NCBI GenBank assembly: GCA_003552485.1
Contig: PUMX01000151.1
Location: 1-5,307 of the forward strand
Origin: Candidatus Hydrogenedentota bacterium
GTDB lineage: Bacteria; Hydrogenedentota; Hydrogenedentia; Hydrogenedentales; SLHB01
Direction of reading: 5' to 3'
DNA length: 5,307 nucleotides
In this document: positions 1 to 5,118 of the stretch, in pieces
Numbering within the stretch: the first letter of the stretch is position 1
Layout of the letters: each line of letters opens with the position of its first letter
Notes under the pieces: generated by a model
Database searches by the model: none
Seen by the model: only the letters and a program-made list of their open reading frames with translations
Told to the model about the DNA's origin: nothing
Made by a program: the position numbers and the translations under genes

Positions 1-1
1 G

Positions 2-1195
2 ATGGGTAAGGCGAAATTCGAGCGCACGAAGCCGCACGTTAACATAGGCACGATAGGCCACGTTGACCATGGCAAGACGACGTTGACGAGTGCGATCACC
101 AAGGTGCTTGCCGAGACGGGCGGGGCCACGGAGATGGCTTTCGAGGCGATTGACAAGGCGCCGGAGGAGAAGGAGCGGGGGATCACGATCTCGATTGCGC
201 ACGTGGAATACGAGACGGAGAACCGGCACTACGCGCACGTGGACTGTCCGGGTCACGCTGACTATATCAAGAACATGATCACGGGCGCTGCGCAGATGGA
301 CGGGACGGTTTTGGTTGTGGCGGCCGACGACGGTCCGATGGCGCAGACGCGCGAGCACATATTGTTGGCTCGTCAGGTGAACGTTCCGGCGATTGTGGTG
401 TTCATGAACAAGGTGGACAAGGTTGACGACCCGGAGTTGCTGGACTTGGTCGAGCTTGAGCTTCGCGAGTTGTTGTCGCGCTACGAGTTTCCGGGCGACG
501 AGATTCCGATTATTCGCGGTTCGGCATTGGCGGCGATGGAAGGGCGCGAGCCGGAGATTGGCCACGACGCGGTGTTGGAGTTGGTGCAAGCCATTGACGA
601 CTACATACCGACGCCGGAGCGCGATTTGGACAAGCCGTTTTTGATGCCGATTGAGGACGTGTTCACGATCACGGGCCGCGGCACGGTGGTGACGGGCGCG
701 GTTCAGCAGGGCAAGATCAAGGTAGGCGACAAGGTCCAGCTTGTGGGCATGATGGACAAGCCTCGGGACACGACGTGCACGGGCGTAGAGATGTTCCGCA
801 AGATGATGGACGAGGGCCAGGCCGGCGACAACGTGGGCTTGTTGCTTCGCGGCGTGGAGCGCGACGAAGTGGAGCGCGGCATGGTGGTGGCCGCGCCCAA
901 GAGCATCACGCCGCACACGAAGTTCGAGGGCGAGGTTTACGTGCTGAAGAAAGAGGAAGGCGGCCGGCACACGCCGTTTTTCAACGGGTACCGCCCGCAA
1001 TTCTACTTCCGCACCACGGACGTGACCGGCACGCTTCAGTTGCCTGAGGGCGTTGAGATGGTGATGCCGGGCGACAACGTGACGATCACGGGCGAACTGA
1101 TCACGCCGATCGCCATGGCCGAAAACCTGCGATTCGCCATCCGCGAAGGCGGCCGCACTGTGGGCGCCGGCGTGGTGAGCAAGATTATCGATTAA
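2..1195 (+). CDS. tuf: Elongation factor Tu (EF-Tu)
   Basis: EF-Tu is the cytoplasmic GTPase that delivers aminoacyl-tRNA to the ribosomal A site. The 397-residue product is full length for the family. The G domain has the P-loop GHVDHGKT at 19-26, switch I RGITI at 59-63 with Thr62, DCPGH at 81-85 with the catalytic His85, NKVD at 136-139 and SAL at 174-176. Domain 2 spans roughly 211-305 and domain 3 roughly 306-397, ending in the family-typical GGRTVGAGVVSKI. The ATG is the second base of the window, so the ribosome binding site and promoter are not visible, but MGKAKFERTKPHVNIGTIGH is a standard N-terminus. Two oddities stand out. Residues 232-237 read GAVQQG where bacteria usually have GR(V/I)ERG. 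Leucine codons are mostly TTG or CTT (22 of 26), unlike neighbouring rplA. It heads the visible cluster, with rpmG 26 nt downstream. Whether it is the only tuf copy cannot be seen. Confidence 0.98.
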   Translation: MGKAKFERTKPHVNIGTIGHVDHGKTTLTSAITKVLAETGGATEMAFEAIDKAPEEKERGITISIAHVEYETENRHYAHVDCPGHADYIKNMITGAAQMDGTVLVVAADDGPMAQTREHILLARQVNVPAIVVFMNKVDKVDDPELLDLVELELRELLSRYEFPGDEIPIIRGSALAAMEGREPEIGHDAVLELVQAIDDYIPTPERDLDKPFLMPIEDVFTITGRGTVVTGAVQQGKIKVGDKVQLVGMMDKPRDTTCTGVEMFRKMMDEGQAGDNVGLLLRGVERDEVERGMVVAAPKSITPHTKFEGEVYVLKKEEGGRHTPFFNGYRPQFYFRTTDVTGTLQLPEGVEMVMPGDNVTITGELITPIAMAENLRFAIREGGRTVGAGVVSKIID

Positions 1196-1208
1196 CGCGC
1201 GCAGCGCG
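1196..1208 (+). other. Small GC hairpin in the tuf-rpmG spacer
   Basis: Immediately after the tuf stop codon, CGCGC (1196-1200) can pair with GCGCG (1204-1208) around a GCA triloop. The stem has only 5 bp and no T-run follows, so it does not look like an intrinsic terminator. It could be a message-processing or stabilising element, or chance in a GC-rich spacer. Confidence 0.2.
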
Positions 1209-1221
1209 GATTGGACAAACG

Positions 1222-1371
1222 ATGCGCGAAAACGTCATACTACAATGTACTGAGTGTAAGCGGCGCAATTACACAGCTACACGGGACAAGCGCAAGAAGC
1301 CGGACCGCTTGGAGCTGAAGAAATACTGCCGCTTTGATCGCAAGCATACGATTCATCGCGAGACCCGTTAG
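1222..1371 (+). CDS. rpmG: 50S ribosomal protein L33, C/C/C/D zinc-motif variant
   Basis: This 49-residue protein is L33, a small component of the 50S subunit near the E site. MRENVILQCTECKRRNYTAT, then PDRLELKKYC and KHTIHRETR, are hallmark L33 segments, and the length is normal. L33 of the zinc-binding type has two CxxC pairs. Here the first pair is intact (Cys9, Cys12), but the second reads C-R-F-D, with Cys36 kept and the fourth ligand replaced by Asp39 (GAT, 1336-1338). It may bind zinc with mixed ligands, or be on the way to the cysteine-free form. The Shine-Dalgarno match is weak (GGA at 1213-1215, 6 nt before the ATG), which fits translation from a polycistronic message after tuf. The gene sits in its classic place between tuf and the tRNA-Trp/secE/nusG group. 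Confidence 0.95.
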   Translation: MRENVILQCTECKRRNYTATRDKRKKPDRLELKKYCRFDRKHTIHRETR

Positions 1372-1413
1372 AGCGGCTAAGCCGTATAGCGGGAACCCTA
1401 CGCGTCTTTTTGC

Positions 1414-1490
1414 AGGACTGTAGCTCAATTGGCTAGAGCAGCGGCCTCCAAAGCCGAAGGTTGGGGGTTCGAGTCCCTCCAGTCCTGCCA
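1414..1490 (+). tRNA. trnW: tRNA-Trp (anticodon CCA)
   Basis: A complete 77-nt cloverleaf can be drawn. The acceptor stem AGGACTG (1414-1420) pairs fully with CAGTCCT (1480-1486). The D-arm is GCTC/GAGC with a 9-nt loop containing GG. The anticodon loop CTCCAAA carries CCA, so it reads UGG (Trp). The variable loop is AGGTT, and the T-arm is GGGGG/CCCTC with loop TTCGAGT. The discriminator base is G and the 3' CCA is encoded. The first anticodon-stem pair (27-43) is a G-A mismatch; the other four pairs are good. It lies 42 nt after rpmG and 31 nt before secE with no clear promoter of its own, so it is probably cut from the operon transcript by RNase P and 3' nucleases. A tRNA-Trp at this spot next to secE is common in several bacterial groups. 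Confidence 0.97.
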
Positions 1491-1521
1491 TCTTTCCAAA
1501 TCCATCGTCAAAGAGGAACCT

Positions 1522-1752
1522 ATGGCGAAGCAGGCGAGCGCCGCAACGGCGAAACCCAACGCAATACAGCGGCTGAAGACATTTTTCAGCGAGGTCCACT
1601 ATCAGATGAGCCAGGTGGCCTGGCCCTCGCGGGACGAATTGAAACAGTCCACGTCGATTGTATTGATGGTGTTATGCATTTTCGCCGTTATCATCGGCAT
1701 CATGGACCAGATTTTCAGCGCCCTTGTGTTCATGTTTCTTGGTTTGGGCTAA
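1522..1752 (+). CDS. secE: Preprotein translocase subunit SecE
   Basis: SecE is the small essential inner-membrane subunit that clamps SecY in the SecYEG protein-export channel. The 76-residue product is of the short, single-span type. It has a polar N-terminus (1-17) and an amphipathic stretch leading to EVHYQMSQVAWPSRDELKQS (24-43), which contains the conserved WP of the SecE family (Trp34-Pro35). One hydrophobic membrane segment follows at about 45-73. An in-frame upstream ATG at 1429 lies inside the tRNA gene. The ATG at 1522 gives the normal SecE N-terminus and is preceded by GAGG at 1513-1516, so it is preferred. It is followed after 14 nt by nusG, the near-universal secE-nusG pairing. 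Confidence 0.96.
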   Translation: MAKQASAATAKPNAIQRLKTFFSEVHYQMSQVAWPSRDELKQSTSIVLMVLCIFAVIIGIMDQIFSALVFMFLGLG

Positions 1753-1753
1753 A

Positions 1754-1759
1754 GGGAGG
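1754..1759 (+). promoter_or_regulatory. Shine-Dalgarno of nusG, fixes the GTG start
   Basis: GGGAGG lies 7 nt before the GTG at 1767, in the 14-nt secE-nusG gap. The nusG frame stays open upstream through secE and into the tRNA gene. This site is the main reason for choosing the GTG and so for including the acidic extension in NusG. There is no ATG in frame between the GTG and the conserved NGN core. Confidence 0.8.
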
Positions 1760-1766
1760 CTCATCC

Positions 1767-2543
1767 GTGACGGAAGACTATAGGCCGGAAGAGCCACGCG
1801 GAGCTGAGCCCGAGGAATCCGCGGAGGATGCCCAGTTGCCCACGCCGGATACCGCGGGCGCGGGCGACCGATCCGAGGAAGTGGAATCGCCCACGCCTGA
1901 CGAACGGACTCAGGAGGCCAGCTCGGAAAGCAGCGCGGCTGGCGGCGACGAGGCGGCGGCGCCTTCGGAGGATGAAGGCAAGCCGGAGCCCGACGACGGC
2001 ATTCGGCGGCGCTGGTATGCTCTGCATGCTTATTCCGGCCAGGAAGGCGCCGTGAAGAAGAACCTCTTGGCGAACGCGCAACAGGAGGGGCTAGAACACC
2101 TCATTCAGGAAATTCTTGTGCCCATGGAGGAGGTGGCGGAGATTAAGTCGGGTGAGAAGCGCATTTCGAAGCGCAAGTTCTTCCCGGGTTACGTGCTCGT
2201 CCGCCTGCCGGAACATCCTGAACGCAATCCCGACCTCTGGCATTTGATCAAGAACACGTCGGGCGTCAGCGGTTTCATCGGCGCGCGCGCCGCGCCGGTT
2301 CCGCTGGATGACAGCGAAGTACAGGCCATCATCGAGGAAGTGCGGGGCGAACGCGAGCGGCCGCGGCCGAAAGTCGCTTTTGAAGAAGGCGAACGCGTTA
2401 AGATTATCGACGGCCCCTTTGCGAATTTCATGGGCAACATTGACGAGATCAACGAAGAACGGGGCAAGCTGAAGGTCATGGTGGAGATTTTTGAACGCCT
2501 GACCAGCGTCGAAGTGGAATTCTGGCAAGTGGAGAAAATGTAG
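1767..2543 (+). CDS. nusG: Transcription termination/antitermination factor NusG with acidic N-terminal extension
   Basis: NusG binds RNA polymerase during elongation, suppresses or tunes pausing, and links to Rho or ribosomal S10 through its KOW domain. From the GTG start the product is 258 residues, against about 180 for E. coli NusG. Residues 1-79 are low complexity, rich in Glu, Asp, Pro, Ser and Ala (26 acidic, 5 basic), and probably disordered. The conserved NGN domain starts at RRWYALHAYSGQEG (81-94), includes KRKFFPGYVLV (135-145) and GFIG (169-172), and ends near 195. The C-terminal KOW domain runs from FEEGERVKIIDGPFANF (205-221) to VEFWQVEKM at the end. The core is complete, so the protein should work as ordinary NusG. 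Acidic N-terminal extensions are known in some other phyla such as Actinobacteria. The role of this one is not known from the sequence. rplK starts 29 nt downstream. Confidence 0.96.
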   Translation: MTEDYRPEEPRGAEPEESAEDAQLPTPDTAGAGDRSEEVESPTPDERTQEASSESSAAGGDEAAAPSEDEGKPEPDDGIRRRWYALHAYSGQEGAVKKNLLANAQQEGLEHLIQEILVPMEEVAEIKSGEKRISKRKFFPGYVLVRLPEHPERNPDLWHLIKNTSGVSGFIGARAAPVPLDDSEVQAIIEEVRGERERPRPKVAFEEGERVKIIDGPFANFMGNIDEINEERGKLKVMVEIFERLTSVEVEFWQVEKM

Positions 2544-2572
2544 CTTGCCGGTCGATAACGGAGCATCAAACG

Positions 2573-3010
2573 ATGGCCAAGGGTAAGTCCAAGAAAGTTA
2601 AAGCGCAGATTAAGCTGCAATGCCCGGCCGGTCAGGCCAATCCGGCGCCTCCTGTCGGCCCCGCGTTGGGGCAGCACGGCGTCAACATCATGGATTTCTG
2701 TAAGCAGTTCAATGAACGCACCAAGGACCAGGGCGGTCTGATTATCCCCGTCGTGATCACGGTGTATGATGACCGCAGTTTCTCTTTCGAAACGAAGAGT
2801 CCGCCGGCGCCCGTGTTAATCAAGCGCGCCGCGAAACTGGCCAAGGCGTCGGGCGAACCGAACAAGAACAAGGTGGGCGCCATCTCGAAGGCGCAAGTCA
2901 AGGAAATCGCCGAGCTCAAGGTGCAAGACTTGAACGCCGCCAATACGGAAGCCGCCATGCGCATGATTGAAGGCACGGCGCGCAGCATGGGCGTGGCTGT
3001 CACCGAATAG
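2573..3010 (+). CDS. rplK: 50S ribosomal protein L11
   Basis: L11 binds helices 43/44 of 23S rRNA and forms the base of the stalk in the GTPase-associated centre. It is the contact site of thiostrepton-type antibiotics and is needed for RelA activation in bacteria that have it. The 145-residue product is full length (E. coli 142). The N-terminal domain has the Pro-rich PAGQANPAPPVGPALG (18-33) followed by GVNIMDFCKQFN (36-47). The rRNA-binding C-terminal domain includes KASGEPNKNKVGAISKAQVKEIAELK (91-116) and the family signature IEGTARSMGV (132-141). The prolines linked to thiostrepton sensitivity look ancestral. L11 is a classic target of the SAM-dependent methyltransferase PrmA, and a SAM synthetase gene lies two genes downstream. 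A GGAG at 2560-2563 gives a modest Shine-Dalgarno 9 nt before the ATG. Confidence 0.98.
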   Translation: MAKGKSKKVKAQIKLQCPAGQANPAPPVGPALGQHGVNIMDFCKQFNERTKDQGGLIIPVVITVYDDRSFSFETKSPPAPVLIKRAAKLAKASGEPNKNKVGAISKAQVKEIAELKVQDLNAANTEAAMRMIEGTARSMGVAVTE

Positions 3011-3033
3011 AAGCGAACACGCAGTCAACTTTA

Positions 3034-3071
3034 TGTGGGAGGACCGCCGCGACGCGGTCCGCCGGACCACA
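3034..3071 (+). promoter_or_regulatory. Predicted RNA fold in the rplK-rplA spacer, candidate L1 autoregulatory site
   Basis: In the 75-nt spacer an outer 5-bp stem TGTGG (3034-3038)/CCACA (3067-3071) encloses an asymmetric internal loop (GA at 3039-3040 against GCCGGA at 3061-3066). Inside it is a 7-bp stem GGACCGC (3041-3047)/GCGGTCC (3054-3060) with a 6-nt loop. The outer stem uses the first base of the rplA Shine-Dalgarno. GGTCC at 3056-3060 could instead pair with GGACC at 3064-3068, so two exclusive folds exist. L1 is known to repress its operon by binding an mRNA element of two helices around an asymmetric loop that mimics its 23S site. The overall shape and position fit, but I cannot confirm the conserved loop bases. 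Confidence 0.4.
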
Positions 3072-3076
3072 GGAGG
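3071..3076 (+). promoter_or_regulatory. Strong Shine-Dalgarno of rplA
   Basis: AGGAGG lies 9 nt before the ATG at 3086 and fixes that start. The in-frame ATG at 3035 would place 17 extra residues, encoded by the hairpin, before a normal L1 N-terminus and has no comparable site. The first base of this site is paired in the predicted outer stem. Confidence 0.8.
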
Positions 3077-3085
3077 ATGTTTATC

Positions 3086-3799
3086 ATGCCTAAACGAGGC
3101 AAACGTATCCGCGCGCTCAAGGAGAAACTGGGCGATCGGAAGTTTTTCACACTCGCAGAAGCCACCGAACTCGCGAAGGAATGTGCGAACGCCAATTTCG
3201 ATGAGAGCATCGAACTGGCGTTCTTTCTGGGCGTTGACCCCCGTCACGCCGAACAGATGGTGCGCGGGTCGGTTTCGCTGCCGCATGGAACCGGCAAGCC
3301 CGTACGCGTAGCGGTCTTTTGCGCGCAAGACGCGCAACGCGCCGCGGCCGAAGAGGCCGGCGCTGATTTCGTCGGAGCGGAAGACCTCGTCGAGAAGGTG
3401 CAGGGCGGTTGGACTGATTTCGACGCGGCCGTGGCCACCCCGGATATGATGGGCCAAGTCGGCAAATTGGGGAAGATTCTTGGCCCGAAAGGCCTGATGC
3501 CCACGCCCAAAGCGGGCACCGTCACCCAAGACGTGGGCAAGGCTGTCAGCGAGATTAAAAAGGGTAAGGTCGACTACCGCGTTGACAAGAACGCCAACAT
3601 CCACCTGCCCATCGGCAAAGCCTCTTTCACACCCGAGCAGATCGAGCAGAACGCTGCCGCGGTGATTGAATCCATCGTTAAGGCGCGTCCTTCCGCATGC
3701 AAGGGGACTTATCTCAAGGCGTGCGCCCTCAGCAGCACGATGGGGCCCGGATTTAAGCTGGATCCAGCTGCGCTCACCTCAGCGTACCGGTCCGGCTAA
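3086..3799 (+). CDS. rplA: 50S ribosomal protein L1
   Basis: L1 forms the mobile stalk of the 50S subunit that helps move deacylated tRNA out of the E site, and in many bacteria it represses translation of the L11-L1 message. From the ATG at 3086 the product is 237 residues, normal for the family (about 230). Domain I parts are at about 1-66 and 161-237, flanking domain II at about 67-160. The diagnostic region MMGQVGKLGKILGPKGLMP (121-139), followed by PKAGTV, is the L1 signature, and the C-terminal KGTYLKACALSSTMGPGFKLDP (206-227) is also typical. The basic start MPKRGKRIRALKEKL supports the chosen ATG. Its 3' neighbour is metK after 57 nt, where most bacteria have rplJ. Confidence 0.98.
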   Translation: MPKRGKRIRALKEKLGDRKFFTLAEATELAKECANANFDESIELAFFLGVDPRHAEQMVRGSVSLPHGTGKPVRVAVFCAQDAQRAAAEEAGADFVGAEDLVEKVQGGWTDFDAAVATPDMMGQVGKLGKILGPKGLMPTPKAGTVTQDVGKAVSEIKKGKVDYRVDKNANIHLPIGKASFTPEQIEQNAAAVIESIVKARPSACKGTYLKACALSSTMGPGFKLDPAALTSAYRSG

Positions 3800-3802
3800 A
3801 CG

Positions 3803-3830
3803 GCGGAGCTCGCGTGCGCCCGCGCTCCGC
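3803..3830 (+). other. Hairpin in the rplA-metK spacer without a T-run
   Basis: GCGGAGC (3803-3809) pairs with GCTCCGC (3824-3830), and the stem can continue inward by GCG (3812-3814)/CGC (3821-3823) past a 2-nt bulge, leaving the loop TGCGCC. The sequence that follows (ACTAACCGAA) has no T-run, so a simple Rho-independent terminator is unlikely. It may protect the 3' end of the ribosomal message, partly attenuate read-through into metK, or mark a processing site. The 57-nt spacer is too short for the usual metK-linked SAM riboswitch classes with an expression platform, and none is recognisable. Confidence 0.45.
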
Positions 3831-3856
3831 ACTAACCGAACAACGAGGAGAAACAC

Positions 3857-5026
3857 ATGATTATCGACAAAGACGGGATCCTTTTTACTTCTGAATCCGT
3901 TACGGAAGGGCATCCCGACAAAGTTGCCGACCAGGTGTCGGACGCCATTCTCGACGCGCTACTCGAACAGGATCCAAATAGCCGCGTCGCCTGCGAGACC
4001 ATGGTCTCCACGGGCATGGCTGTCATCTCGGGTGAAATCACCTCGAAGGCCACGGTCGATTTCACTGACGTAGTGCGCAACACTATCTGTGATATCGGTT
4101 ATGTCGGCGGCGATTCCGGCTATGACGGCAAGAGCATCGCCGTACTGTTGGCGCTTGACAAACAATCGCCCGATATTTCGATGGGCGTGACGGCCACCGA
4201 CGACCGCGAACAGGGCGCCGGCGACCAAGGAATGATGTTCGGCTACGCGACCAACGAAACCGACGAACTGTTGCCGTTGCCCATCTTGCTGGCGCACAAG
4301 CTCGGCTTGCAGTTGAGCGCCTTGCGCAAGAACGGCGATTTGCCTTGGCTACAGCCCGACGGCAAATCACAGGTTACCGTCGAGTACTCCAAGGGCAAAG
4401 TCGTCCGCGTCGACAGTGTGGTCATCTCGAACCAACATTCGCCCGACATCTCGCAGGAAGATATCAAGGACCAGGTCATTGAGAAAGTGATCCGCCCGGT
4501 GATTCCTGAAAAGCTCATCGGCGACAAGACCAAATACCACGTCAATCCGACCGGCCGCTTCGTGGTCGGCGGTCCTGTGGGAGACTGCGGGCTAACGGGC
4601 CGGAAGATCATCGTCGACACATACGGCGGCATGGGCCGGCACGGCGGCGGCGCTTTCAGCGGCAAGGACCCCAGTAAAGTCGACCGATCCGCCGCTTACA
4701 TGGGCCGCTATATCGCCAAGAACGTCGTGGCTGCCGGGCTGGCGGAGCTGTGTGAGGTGCAATTGGCCTACGCCATCGGCGTGGCGCAGCCTGTTTCCAT
4801 CAACGTGGACACGTTCAACACGAATAAGATCGACGAAGAGAAGATCTCGAAGATACTGATGGACCACTTTGACTGCCGTCCGGCCTCTATCGTCGAAACG
4901 TTGCAGCTCAAGAGGCCCATCTACCGCAAGACCGCGGCATACGGACACTTCGGCCGCACCGACATTCCCCTGCGCTGGGAAGACACGGACCAAGCTGAGG
5001 AGCTACGCAAGAAAGCGGGCCTGTAG
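3857..5026 (+). CDS. metK: S-adenosylmethionine synthetase (methionine adenosyltransferase)
   Basis: MetK makes S-adenosylmethionine from methionine and ATP in the cytoplasm, releasing phosphate and pyrophosphate, and so feeds nearly all methylation reactions. The 389-residue product is full length. The N-terminal block ESVTEGHPDKVADQVSDAIL (13-32) holds the catalytic His19 and metal-binding Asp21. The active-site loop has QSPDI at 103-107. The first family signature, GAGDQGMMFGYA (120-131), and the second, GGGAFSGKDPSKVDRS (263-278), are intact, as are DTYGGMGRHG (254-263) and YGHFGR (362-367). GAGGAG at 3845-3850 lies 6 nt before the ATG and supports the start. No residue change suggests inactivation. 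Its position directly after rplA is unusual. It could share the ribosomal operon transcript or have its own promoter, which I cannot identify in the 57-nt spacer. A strong hairpin ends the unit downstream. Confidence 0.98.
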   Translation: MIIDKDGILFTSESVTEGHPDKVADQVSDAILDALLEQDPNSRVACETMVSTGMAVISGEITSKATVDFTDVVRNTICDIGYVGGDSGYDGKSIAVLLALDKQSPDISMGVTATDDREQGAGDQGMMFGYATNETDELLPLPILLAHKLGLQLSALRKNGDLPWLQPDGKSQVTVEYSKGKVVRVDSVVISNQHSPDISQEDIKDQVIEKVIRPVIPEKLIGDKTKYHVNPTGRFVVGGPVGDCGLTGRKIIVDTYGGMGRHGGGAFSGKDPSKVDRSAAYMGRYIAKNVVAAGLAELCEVQLAYAIGVAQPVSINVDTFNTNKIDEEKISKILMDHFDCRPASIVETLQLKRPIYRKTAAYGHFGRTDIPLRWEDTDQAEELRKKAGL

Positions 5027-5059
5027 GCTGCGTATTCGCCGCTGGAAACCATAAATAGC

Positions 5060-5100
5060 GCGCGGCGCGGGAGGAGCACATACGCCCTCCCGCGCCGCGC
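5060..5100. terminator. Strong 15-bp hairpin between convergent genes, probable bidirectional terminator
   Basis: GCGCGGCGCGGGAGG (5060-5074) is perfectly complementary to CCTCCCGCGCCGCGC (5086-5100), with an 11-nt loop. On the + strand it starts 33 nt after the metK stop and is followed by ATTACGTTT, a weak T-rich tail. Read on the - strand it is followed by TATTTAT. It sits between metK and a gene coming from the other direction, so it probably ends both transcripts. The T tails are imperfect, so efficiency may differ by direction or depend on other factors. Confidence 0.75.
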
Positions 5101-5118
5101 ATTACGTTTCGAGGCTTC

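Noticed and set aside
1372..1413. Possible terminator between rpmG and tRNA-Trp: CGGC-TAA-GCCG stem and a five-T run at 1407-1411
   Set aside because: The 4-bp stem (1374-1384) lies 22 nt away from the T-run, and the sequence directly before the T-run forms only a weak, bulged stem. The context favours read-through to the tRNA and secE.
1429..1521. Upstream in-frame ATG extending secE
   Set aside because: It lies inside the tRNA-Trp gene and would add residues with no SecE similarity; the ATG at 1522 has GAGG upstream.
1461..1766. Upstream ATG extending the nusG frame through secE
   Set aside because: The frame is open by chance over secE. The GTG at 1767 has a strong Shine-Dalgarno at a normal distance.
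3035..3085. Earlier in-frame ATG for rplA
   Set aside because: The added residues are encoded by the hairpin spacer, and AGGAGG points to the ATG at 3086, which gives a normal L1 N-terminus.
2816..3604. Long - strand open frame over rplK and rplA
   Set aside because: It is antisense to two clearly conserved ribosomal genes and its translation has no recognisable domain; long antisense frames are expected in GC-rich coding DNA.
3800..3856. SAM riboswitch before metK
   Set aside because: The spacer is only 57 nt, holds one simple hairpin and the Shine-Dalgarno, and shows no recognisable SAM aptamer core.
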